Positions 44,682 to 52,339 of a stretch of DNA of 64,000 nucleotides are shown here, in pieces. The DNA comes from HTCC2207 sp002685195. Its GTDB lineage: Bacteria > Pseudomonadota > Gammaproteobacteria > Pseudomonadales > Porticoccaceae. The position numbers were made by a program, and so were the translations under genes. The notes below the pieces were generated by a model. That model was not told the DNA's origin and did not search any database. It saw only the letters and a list, made by a program, of their open reading frames with translations. Position 1 is the stretch's first letter. Each line of letters begins with the position of its first letter. Where the stretch lies: NCBI GenBank assembly GCA_051201675.1, contig CP179212.1:2232001-2296000 (forward strand), written 5' to 3'.

Positions 44682-46165
44682 TACTGAGCAATAAACTGCT
44701 GATGTGTAGGCAATTGCTTTAAAGTATTGTCTACCGAGGCTCTATTGCCTTTCAAAAATCGCTCCAGCTCATTGTCACTCATCATATTGACAATAGGATG
44801 GTACTGCTCAGGCGTTAAACCTTGGCCTAGCATAACCTGAGTCCAACTATTCTCTCCGAATACGTCGCCCTCTCCCTGAAAGACCCTACCAGAGTCCTTA
44901 AATAATCTGAGGCGATGATCCAGTGAATCAGGAATATCCATGTTTTTGCACTGTCGCCAAAATTCTGTATCAGTCCTCTCAGTCACATGGTAATGCATGA
45001 TAATAAAGTCGCGAATGAAGTTATATTCATCGCTCATTTGGCGGTTAAATTCATCGCGGTCTGCCTCTGTGATTCCTGACAGAGGAAACATCTGCATGAG
45101 CCGAATGATACCGCGCTGAATAAGATGAATACTGGTAGATTCTAAAGGCTCTAAAAATCCTCCAGAAAGCCCCAGAGCAACGCAATTTTTGTTCCACTGA
45201 ACAGTTCTTTGTCCGGTACGAAATTTAATCACTCGCGGAGTAGTCAGAGTTTCCCCTTCGACATTATTAAGCAAAGCGCTGGTTGCTTCATCCTCACTCA
45301 TATGCTCGCTACTAAACACTAGCCCATTTCCCACTCTAGACTGCAAAGGAATACGCCACTGCCAACCACATTCTCTGGCAATTGATCGGGTATAAGGAAT
45401 AGGTGGGGACACAGATTTAGTCTGCACAGCAACCGCACGGTCACACGGAAGCCAATGGGACCAGTCTTCGTATTCTGTGCCCAAAGTTTTATCAATCAAT
45501 AGCGCGGCAAACCCAGAGCAATCGATAAATAGATCACCATCAATAGTCAGCCCAGATTCCAACTGTACACTTTTGATATCTCCGTCATCAACTTGATTGA
45601 CCGTAATAATCTTGCCTTCTATTCTTGTCACATTGTTTTTTTCAGCTAGCCGACGCAAAAACTTGGCGTACAAGCTAGCGTCAATGTGATAGGCGTAATT
45701 CAGTGCATTCTGTTTTAGCAAGCCAAACTTATTCGCCTTAGCGGCCATTAATTCAGGTGAATAACAACTATATTCCTCACTAATTCCCAAGGTTTTACCT
45801 TTCAGCCAAAAATGCTGAAATCCAGCTGCCCAACAGGATTGTCCGGTATAACCAAAGGCGTGAATATAGTCTTCCCCTTTGTTTTTCCAATTCTCAAATG
45901 AAATTCCAAGCTTAATAGTGCCTTGAACTTCAGAGAGAAACTCCGCCTCGTTAATCTTTAATAACTGGTGAAGGGCAAAAAAAGTCGGAATAGTCGCCTC
46001 TCCAACACCAACTGTGCCAATCTGATCAGACTCGATCAATGATATATCTAGGTCTCTGCCAATCAGTTTAGAAAGCGAGGCAGCCGCCATCCATCCGGCA
46101 GTGCCACCGCCAACAATTACGACCTTTTTTATTTTTTGCTGCGCCAAATTAACATCTCTAATCAA
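44660..46165 (-). CDS. Tryptophan halogenase-like flavoenzyme 1
   Basis: A flavin-dependent halogenase-family protein of 501 residues. GGGTAGWMAAASL is the FAD motif, TVGVGEATIPTF the second flavin segment, and Lys 85 in TIKLGISFENW matches the lysine that carries hypohalous acid or haloamine in PrnA-type enzymes. WQWRIPL conforms to the WxWxIP motif, and SGGFLEPLESTSIHL holds the catalytic Glu. No ATG fits; TTG 46165 (or TTG 46147) is the probable start. It lies between a SapC gene and DUF2237. In TonB/SapC settings such enzymes are common, with mostly unknown substrates. A dedicated flavin reductase is not adjacent. Confidence 0.92.
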   Translation of the reverse strand: MIRDVNLAQQKIKKVVIVGGGTAGWMAAASLSKLIGRDLDISLIESDQIGTVGVGEATIPTFFALHQLLKINEAEFLSEVQGTIKLGISFENWKNKGEDYIHAFGYTGQSCWAAGFQHFWLKGKTLGISEEYSCYSPELMAAKANKFGLLKQNALNYAYHIDASLYAKFLRRLAEKNNVTRIEGKIITVNQVDDGDIKSVQLESGLTIDGDLFIDCSGFAALLIDKTLGTEYEDWSHWLPCDRAVAVQTKSVSPPIPYTRSIARECGWQWRIPLQSRVGNGLVFSSEHMSEDEATSALLNNVEGETLTTPRVIKFRTGQRTVQWNKNCVALGLSGGFLEPLESTSIHLIQRGIIRLMQMFPLSGITEADRDEFNRQMSDEYNFIRDFIIMHYHVTERTDTEFWRQCKNMDIPDSLDHRLRLFKDSGRVFQGEGDVFGENSWTQVMLGQGLTPEQYHPIVNMMSDNELERFLKGNRASVDNTLKQLPTHQQFIAQYCPAKPI

Positions 46166-46239
46166 AACGTCCGCACCCTGAATTCATTAATTAACGACCA
46201 TAAAACTAATGATCTATACACTGACTAGTACATCAACAA

Positions 46240-46961
46240 TTACTTCAATAATGCATTTTTCTTTTCAATGAGAGGCCTAAGTCGTGAATGAGAGGCAACG
46301 GCCATAAAGATGGCCTGTAAGTACCCCTTCTTATTAAGCATATCAAAGGTATCTCCGTCTAACTGGTGGAGGTTTTGCTCTGCAATAGTATAGAACCCCG
46401 ACAGCTGATTATTTGAACCATCATTCAAAGTTACCTCCAAGGTAAATGCTTCCAGAAGTTGGAGCTCTAACAATGTCTCAATAAACCCTTTGTTGTGCTC
46501 ATGCCCTCGGTGAATCGATTCTAGAACACTGATCGATGCCTTCAGATAATCAGTGGGTTCATCACTCTCAGTAAAAAGTGGTTCACCCTCACTCTCACTG
46601 ATTCTTGGATTGTCCATATCAATAGATACGACGGGTCTCTTACCATCTTCATGTTCAGAATCAGCTTGATAACCAATCAGAAACGGATGTCGTCTAATCA
46701 TCATAGGTATATAGGCGCATCCCATCCGTCTTCCGTCAGAAACAAATTTTGGTCCTGCTCAAGTCCAAAAAGAGCGGTTGGATAAAACTGTCCAGACTCT
46801 GGGTCTTTACAGAAAAAGATTGGATAACTTGACTGCACATCACGAAACTCCATGGGAAACGTCATAGCGTGCATAACATTATCACCATAATTCTTTGATC
46901 TGGCAGTGATCACTTTTAAGTCTTTGTGGGCGTTTGTACCTAACAAGACGTAATTACTCAT
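46240..46961 (-). pseudogene. SapC family protein gene with a single-base frameshift
   Basis: Two frames join into one SapC-like protein of ~240 residues. The 5' part (ATG 46961, GGAG just upstream) reads MSNYVLLGTNAHKDLKVI ... YPIFFCKDPESGQFYPTALFGLEQDQNLFLTEDGWDA and then meets a stop. The 3' frame continues AYIPMMIRRHPFLIGYQ through to the normal C-terminus (DGDTFDMLNKKGYLQAIFMAVASHSRL). In intact SapC proteins DGWDA is followed directly by YIPMMIRR, so one base is missing near 46703-46710. It is either a recent mutation or a sequence error. The gene lies between the two halogenase genes, a known association with TonB receptors; its role is unclear. Confidence 0.88.
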
Positions 46962-47001
46962 AGCTTCTCCAAACAACACATTATTATTGATTCTTCACAG
47001 T

Positions 47002-48585
47002 TTATATTTTTTGTAAACCGTAATTGGTGATTTTTTCGATTAATTCTCTGTTCGTTGGCATTGAAGCCAATAGCTTTTTGGTTCTCTCAGCATTTTCACG
47101 GAAAAGTCCTTCTGCTACAGAGTGTGCTTCCCGATCAGATCGCCTCACAGTCGTACTATCCTGGGTCACAAATCCCATCCCGTATAGCACATATTGATAA
47201 CTTGCCGATGGAAACATTTCATCAATATGTCCAGTATCTCTGTGCCAGGGGGCTTGCCATCGCCACAACTTTACAAGTTCAGATAGATTATCAGGAACGC
47301 TAGATGAGGAGATATTGTCTTTCCAATAATCACTATCCTGTCGTTGAGAGAGAATATAATGAAGTTTCAAAAAGTCGATTATCCGGTCCCAGCGATAGAG
47401 GAATTTGTCATTAAAGCGTTTTGCCACTACATCCATTATCTGTCGATTGGCCGGTAATTGCTCAGCAATCATGGCAGCTGAGAGCTCTACCAATACTAGT
47501 GCGGAGGCTTCTAACGGTTCTATAAATCCAGCAGACATACCAACTGCAACACAGTTTTTATGCCAAAATTTAGCGCGATGTCCTGGACTGAAGGGGACTT
47601 TCCTAATCGATGCGGATGCTGCCGCCTCAGGACTAACGGTGGCCGTAATATACGCTAATAATTCTTGAGCAGCACGATCTTCAGTAGTATGGCCGCTAGA
47701 ATAAACGTGTCCAATACCTCTCCTCGTGGGTAACCCAATATCCCATATCCATCCAGCGGTCTGAGCAGTTGATAAAGTACTCGAAGCAATAGGATCATCA
47801 GCATTGACATAGGGAATTTGAGAGGCCAATGCGGTATCGTTAAATAGAAACTGACCTTTTGAACAAAACGGCACACCAAAATGCTCGCCCAACAGCAGAG
47901 CTCTAGTGCCGCTGCAATCCACAAAAAGATCGCCGCTGATATCACCATGAGAATCAGTCTTTAAGGACGCAATATCTCCATCAGCTGAGGAATTTACAGA
48001 AACGACATTTGCTTTTAAATGGGTGACCCCAAGCTTGCCGACACAGTGTTTTCTCAAAAGCTCGGCAAATTTTCCCGCATCAAGATGATATCCATAATTA
48101 GTATGAAATGCATATTCAGGCGTAGAAATTTGTTTTGGCGCCAAGTCTTTAAACATCAGGGCATTTTGAGATGAGACTGCTTCAGCAAAGGAGACTTCAT
48201 TACTGAACTTTTGCCATTGAGGAGCAAGATTAGTTGAGGCATAGGAGTGGGGAGGAGTAAACGGATGAGTATAGGCATCGTTGCCACCGGTTTTCCAACT
48301 CTTAAATAGCGTTCCCTGTTTGAAACTCGCGTCGCAGTCTCTAATTAGGTCTGTCTCAGAAATACCCATTTTTTGAAGCGTAGAACGCATGGACGGCCAA
48401 GTCCCCTCACCCACACCAATAGTGCTGATGTCTGGCGACTCGACCAAAGTTACTTTTATATCGATCAACCCATCGGATTCAGAACCATTAGCAATATGCT
48501 CTGCAGCAATAATACCCGCCGTCAACCAACCAGCAGTGCCTCCACCAACAATTACGATACTTTTTAAATTTTCACTTGGTGCCAT
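47002..48585 (-). CDS. Tryptophan halogenase-like flavoenzyme 2 (WxWxIG variant)
   Basis: A second halogenase-family protein, about 527 residues. The FAD motif is GGGTAGWLTAGI, STIGVGEGTWPSM follows, and Lys 89 in ASFKQGTLFKSW is the expected catalytic lysine. The signature region reads WIWDIGLPTRRGIG, that is WxWxIG instead of WxWxIP. SAGFIEPLEASALVL keeps the Glu. It is longer than copy 1 and clearly distinct from it, so the pair is not a recent duplication. The start is uncertain (ATG 48585 or GTG 48606; no good ribosome-binding site). It is first in the run after the receptor gene's terminator. Confidence 0.91.
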   Translation of the reverse strand: MAPSENLKSIVIVGGGTAGWLTAGIIAAEHIANGSESDGLIDIKVTLVESPDISTIGVGEGTWPSMRSTLQKMGISETDLIRDCDASFKQGTLFKSWKTGGNDAYTHPFTPPHSYASTNLAPQWQKFSNEVSFAEAVSSQNALMFKDLAPKQISTPEYAFHTNYGYHLDAGKFAELLRKHCVGKLGVTHLKANVVSVNSSADGDIASLKTDSHGDISGDLFVDCSGTRALLLGEHFGVPFCSKGQFLFNDTALASQIPYVNADDPIASSTLSTAQTAGWIWDIGLPTRRGIGHVYSSGHTTEDRAAQELLAYITATVSPEAAASASIRKVPFSPGHRAKFWHKNCVAVGMSAGFIEPLEASALVLVELSAAMIAEQLPANRQIMDVVAKRFNDKFLYRWDRIIDFLKLHYILSQRQDSDYWKDNISSSSVPDNLSELVKLWRWQAPWHRDTGHIDEMFPSASYQYVLYGMGFVTQDSTTVRRSDREAHSVAEGLFRENAERTKKLLASMPTNRELIEKITNYGLQKI

Positions 48586-48709
48586 AAAGCGCAATAACCC
48601 ATTCACAGTGTTTCAGTTTAAGCGACATTATCGCTTATTAGCTCAGTTATGAATAATACTAACCGAATATTCTAATATTATTTTTTCTTCAATTTGATAT
48701 ACGTCAAAA

Positions 48710-48746
48710 CCAAAGAAGCCGCTCAAAAATAGAGCGGCTTCTTTGG
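48710..48746 (-). terminator. Long perfect hairpin after the TonB receptor
   Basis: CCAAAGAAGCCGCTC (48710-48724) pairs perfectly over 15 bp with 48732-48746 around a seven-base loop. On the minus strand it is followed by a short T-rich stretch (TTTTG). It lies 24 bases after the receptor stop. Confidence 0.85.
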
Positions 48747-48770
48747 TACTGAGTTACTAACTAATGAAAT

Positions 48771-51755
48771 CTAAAATAGCTTGTAACGTATGGCTAGATC
48801 ATATCTTGGGCCACCTTGAACGGCTTGCAATACGAGATCTTTAGTCTTGCCATAGACACGAACTGTCTCATCAGTAATATTTAAACCAGATGCATAAATA
48901 GTCAGCCTATCATTGTATTCATAGGTGATACCTAGATCCAATTGACCATAAGCTTCAACGTTTGTTGGGTTAGTGTTAGTACCCTGCCCTTGGCCAGCGC
49001 CTGCTAAGAAATCATCACGCCAGTTATAGGCTAAACGAACAGACAATCCATCTTTATCATAAACACCGACCAAGTTAGCTGAATCACTTAATCCATTAAG
49101 GACAAACTGCCCCTCGTCAAATTTCATGTTGTCATAGCCAACATCAGCATCTGCAAAGGTTGCGTTAGCAATAAAGCCATATCCTGACTCACCAAAGAAG
49201 TGCTGCAGATTGATCTCAAGCCCATCAACCCTCGCTTTCTTTTGGTTCACCGGCTGGGTCACAGTCCAAATCAAGTCAGGATCTCCTGGCGCACCAGTAA
49301 TTGTATCTCCATCGACATAAGGACTATCTTGATAATTATCTAAAATATACTGAGCAACCACAGTGTACTGAAGAGGATCAAGGCCGCTTTCAGCAACTGC
49401 TTGATTCCATAGAGTACCGCCGATGATATTAGGGATTGGTCCCAATGATCGCTCTGCAATACCTGAACCAATAAACTTGTCAACGTCTTTATCGAAGTAA
49501 CCAACAGACAGGTAGCTTCCTTCACCGTAGTACCATTCTGCAGATAAATCGATATTGCGAGATAAAATTGGCTCCAAATCAGGATTACCCGACGATGCAA
49601 AAGCATTTTGGTTAGCGTAAAACTGAGTGCTATTGGGCGTTAAACCGCCCTTAATATCGTTATAGCTTGGGCGAGTAATAGTCTCACTGAAAGAAGCTCT
49701 TAAAATAACATCCTCAACAATTTCAATGTCGAAATCAAAACTGGGTAGAACCATGTCATAGTTACCGACGTACGCAGTGGGATCACCGCCTCCAACCTTT
49801 GGCACTAGATAGGCTTCGTTACCCGCTTTGGCCCAAGACGTTCCTTCATACTCTGACGTCACCGCTTGAGAGGTAATGTCGGTTTCTTCATAACGAAGGC
49901 CCATGTGAACGTTAACAGGCATTCCTGCAACTTCAGTATTCAAGTTGTAGCGAATATAGGCTGCGATGGACTCTTCCAGAGTAAAGATGTTACTAAAGCC
50001 AGAAACATTGTTGCCGGACCATTCCGTGGATGCACAATAACCAGTACCGCAATCACCTATAGCTTCATAATCAGCACCGCTTGCTACGTAAGAAGCCTCA
50101 CCTGCAGCGATCAGATCGTCTAACGAAGCAGTCATGTATTCAGTCTGAATGCCTTCATAATCATTTCCTGATAACTGATCAAATTGGCCTTCAACACTTG
50201 AACGAATAACAATGTCTGCCAAGTCTCCCGGATTGGTACTACCACCCCAGTTGTTTAACTGAACAAAGTTAGATACGGCTTTGTTATCAACATCGGAAAG
50301 CTGAACACCAAAGTCGATACTTGACTCGTCAGAGAAATTCCAAGTACCGCTAAATTTAGTCTGCTCAATATTCATCAAGGCAGCATCGTTTCTGAACGCA
50401 CTACCGGTGATGATCATGTCATTCTTATACAGTGGTCGATTAGTTTCACCGCCAGAATTCAAATCCAGTAACATTACTGGCATGTCATACCCTGTAATAA
50501 AGGTTTGGCCAACCTTATTAAAACTAGCCATCGTAATCAACGAGCTGGTTCCATTAGGAGTGTTTGCACCAGTTTCTGCAGATGAATCATGCCAGTCAAA
50601 GTTAAGCTCCAACTCATCGTTAACTACCCACTCAAAGTTCAAGCCTAAAGATTTATTTTTATTTCTACGACCATCTTCACCGGTACCCATAGCAAAGTCG
50701 TTATTCAGAACTGTTTCTTGGTAGTAAATTGGGGCTGCAATTGGGCCATCTGTCCATTCACTGGTCTGAGAAACCGCCGCGGTGTTTGAAAACCATGCCG
50801 AGAGATCGCTGTAAGATCGTTCAAGATCCATTTCAGACTGAATGTAATCCAAAGTCATGACAACTGAATCTGATGGCGCCATTTGAATAACTACCTGACC
50901 ATTAGTTCTCTTACTGCGATATTCTGCAATGTTATAGGCCATAGACTGAGGCAAAGAATAATTTGAATCTGCTGTCATTGGGCGATTAATCTGAGCACCA
51001 TTATCATTATTGGCTAATTTTTGATCTGCACCATCGCCGGTTCGAGTGTAGTAACCTCCAACGCTCGCTGCATTGACACCATTCTCACGTTCTTGTTGGC
51101 TGGCTATTACTGCAATACCAATACTTCCCTCGGCAAAGGTATCCATGTATATGCCAGAGAACTCAGGAGTAAGTTGTCCTAGGTGACCATCATCGTCTCC
51201 TCGTCTGGAGGTATCATTTACAGCCTTGACAGAAATACTACCCACAGAATCTGCCTCAAGAGGCTTAGGAGTTGAGATATTAATAGTCGAGCCAACACCA
51301 CCAGATGGCACGTCAGCACGACCTGTCTTGTAGACCTGAACTCCAGCGACGCCCTCAGAGGCTAAGTCGCCAAAGTCAAAAGATCGACTTGCCCCGTTAT
51401 GGGTTGGCATCTGCCGACCATTAAGGGTAACAAGATTGTATTCAGGACCAAAACCACGAACCGTTACTTGGCTACCTTCACCACGGCTCCTAGAGATAGA
51501 AACACCAGTGATACGCTGGAGAGATTCGGCTAAGTTAGCATCAGGGAATTTACCAATGTCTTCTGCTGAGATCGCATCCACAACACCCATTGAGTCTCGT
51601 TTGATATCCATAGAGGCTTTCAAACTTCCGCGAATGCCACCCTCAACAATAATTTCCTCTATTACCGCTTCATCGTCCTGCGCAAAAGCAGGTGAGTATG
51701 TTCCTACCAATGCCAAAGCTACGCTAGATGAAAGTAAACTCTTTCTGAATACCAT
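48771..51755 (-). CDS. TonB-dependent receptor, halogenase/SapC-associated
   Basis: An outer-membrane receptor of about 994 residues. The signal peptide ends SPAFA-QDD, the TonB-box-like EEIIVEGGIRGSLKAS follows, and then the plug: SAEDIGKFPDANLAESLQRITGVSISRSRGEGSQVTVRG, NLVTLNGRQMPT, GVAGVQVYKTG. This N-terminal plug type is the one found with tryptophan-halogenase/SapC clusters and polysaccharide or sugar uptake in marine and xanthomonad bacteria (family knowledge). The barrel ends GPRYDLAIRYKLF. ATG 51755 is preferred to an upstream start because it begins the signal peptide and has AGGGG before it. A 12-bp palindrome and a tandem TGAG element lie upstream. Confidence 0.94.
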   Translation of the reverse strand: MVFRKSLLSSSVALALVGTYSPAFAQDDEAVIEEIIVEGGIRGSLKASMDIKRDSMGVVDAISAEDIGKFPDANLAESLQRITGVSISRSRGEGSQVTVRGFGPEYNLVTLNGRQMPTHNGASRSFDFGDLASEGVAGVQVYKTGRADVPSGGVGSTINISTPKPLEADSVGSISVKAVNDTSRRGDDDGHLGQLTPEFSGIYMDTFAEGSIGIAVIASQQERENGVNAASVGGYYTRTGDGADQKLANNDNGAQINRPMTADSNYSLPQSMAYNIAEYRSKRTNGQVVIQMAPSDSVVMTLDYIQSEMDLERSYSDLSAWFSNTAAVSQTSEWTDGPIAAPIYYQETVLNNDFAMGTGEDGRRNKNKSLGLNFEWVVNDELELNFDWHDSSAETGANTPNGTSSLITMASFNKVGQTFITGYDMPVMLLDLNSGGETNRPLYKNDMIITGSAFRNDAALMNIEQTKFSGTWNFSDESSIDFGVQLSDVDNKAVSNFVQLNNWGGSTNPGDLADIVIRSSVEGQFDQLSGNDYEGIQTEYMTASLDDLIAAGEASYVASGADYEAIGDCGTGYCASTEWSGNNVSGFSNIFTLEESIAAYIRYNLNTEVAGMPVNVHMGLRYEETDITSQAVTSEYEGTSWAKAGNEAYLVPKVGGGDPTAYVGNYDMVLPSFDFDIEIVEDVILRASFSETITRPSYNDIKGGLTPNSTQFYANQNAFASSGNPDLEPILSRNIDLSAEWYYGEGSYLSVGYFDKDVDKFIGSGIAERSLGPIPNIIGGTLWNQAVAESGLDPLQYTVVAQYILDNYQDSPYVDGDTITGAPGDPDLIWTVTQPVNQKKARVDGLEINLQHFFGESGYGFIANATFADADVGYDNMKFDEGQFVLNGLSDSANLVGVYDKDGLSVRLAYNWRDDFLAGAGQGQGTNTNPTNVEAYGQLDLGITYEYNDRLTIYASGLNITDETVRVYGKTKDLVLQAVQGGPRYDLAIRYKLF

Positions 51756-51781
51756 TTTAAGACCCCTGAAATGTAAGTACG

Positions 51782-51793
51782 TAATACGTATTA
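51782..51793. promoter_or_regulatory. 12-bp palindrome upstream of the TonB receptor
   Basis: TAATACGTATTA is a perfect palindrome centred about 32 bases before the receptor ATG, a position suited to a repressor site over the promoter or leader. Confidence 0.4.
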
Positions 51794-51905
51794 TTTTGAC
51801 CGGCACTTTAAAGACACTCTGGGTTGAGTAAGAGACTTCAAGCCGTCAAATTATAAATTTAACCCAATGTTAAGAATAAAACAGTCTGGTAATGCAAACT
51901 TCAAG

Positions 51906-51945
51906 TTTGAGATTAAAGGCACTAAATATGAGATAAAGCGGCTAT
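51906..51945 (-). promoter_or_regulatory. Tandem TGAG element, copy B (upstream of TonB receptor)
   Basis: On the plus strand TTTGAGAT (51906-51913) and ATGAGAT (51928-51934) place TGAG exactly 21 bases apart, followed by AAAGCGGCTAT. The same two half-sites with the same spacing occur at 24276-24317; the TGAGAT...AGCGGC tail recurs at 63450-63466. Confidence 0.45.
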
Positions 51946-52224
51946 AACACTCATTGGTATAGTCAAATAACCAATGTTTCTGTCTTGAGCAATTTGGCCA
52001 GGCGGTCATGCAGCAGATTTTTAATGTTAAATACTCCCATGTCCTAGCTCCGATTTGAACCATAGATTACCATTTTAAAGTACTCAAAGACATGAGATCT
52101 ATACTTTTGAAGTAGGCAAGAGGTAATTTCCCAAAATGCTGGTAGTCCTAAAGCCCTCCTAATTCTGTGATAACAATCTTCCTGCTCAGCGTTTTGTGCC
52201 TCTTTTTAAATTAAAGTAATTACC

Positions 52225-52260
52225 CTTGATATTACTCTCATTACGCTTGATATTAATCTC
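52225..52260 (+). promoter_or_regulatory. 21-bp-periodic direct repeat upstream of aceE
   Basis: CTTGATATTACTCTC starts at 52225 and CTTGATATTAATCTC at 52246: 14 of 15 positions match and the period is 21 bases, two helical turns. The pair ends 80 bases before the aceE ATG. Such spacing is typical of tandem half-sites for AraC-type or similar activators. Confidence 0.5.
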
Positions 52261-52339
52261 CATATTCGACTCATAACGGCAAAACCTACTACAATAACCA
52301 GCTTAAACTTTGCCCATATCTAAAAGTGAGCTCTAAGCT

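Larger units (their letters stand above)
51756..52339. other. 584-base divergent intergenic region (TonB receptor / aceE)
   Basis: No coding sequence is convincing; a 70-codon frame at 51851-52063 lacks a ribosome-binding site and has odd composition. The region contains a 12-bp palindrome (51782-51793), a tandem TGAG element (51906-51945), a small CATTGGT/ACCAATG hairpin (51952-51976) and a 21-bp-periodic direct repeat upstream of aceE (52225-52260). It therefore seems to be mostly regulatory. Confidence 0.55.

Noticed and set aside
51851..52063. 70-codon frame in the receptor/aceE intergenic region
   Set aside because: Unusual composition and no start signal; it covers repeat elements that look regulatory.
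52093..52098. A further TGAGAT in the receptor/aceE region
   Set aside because: It lacks both the second half-site at 21 bases and the following GGC segment.
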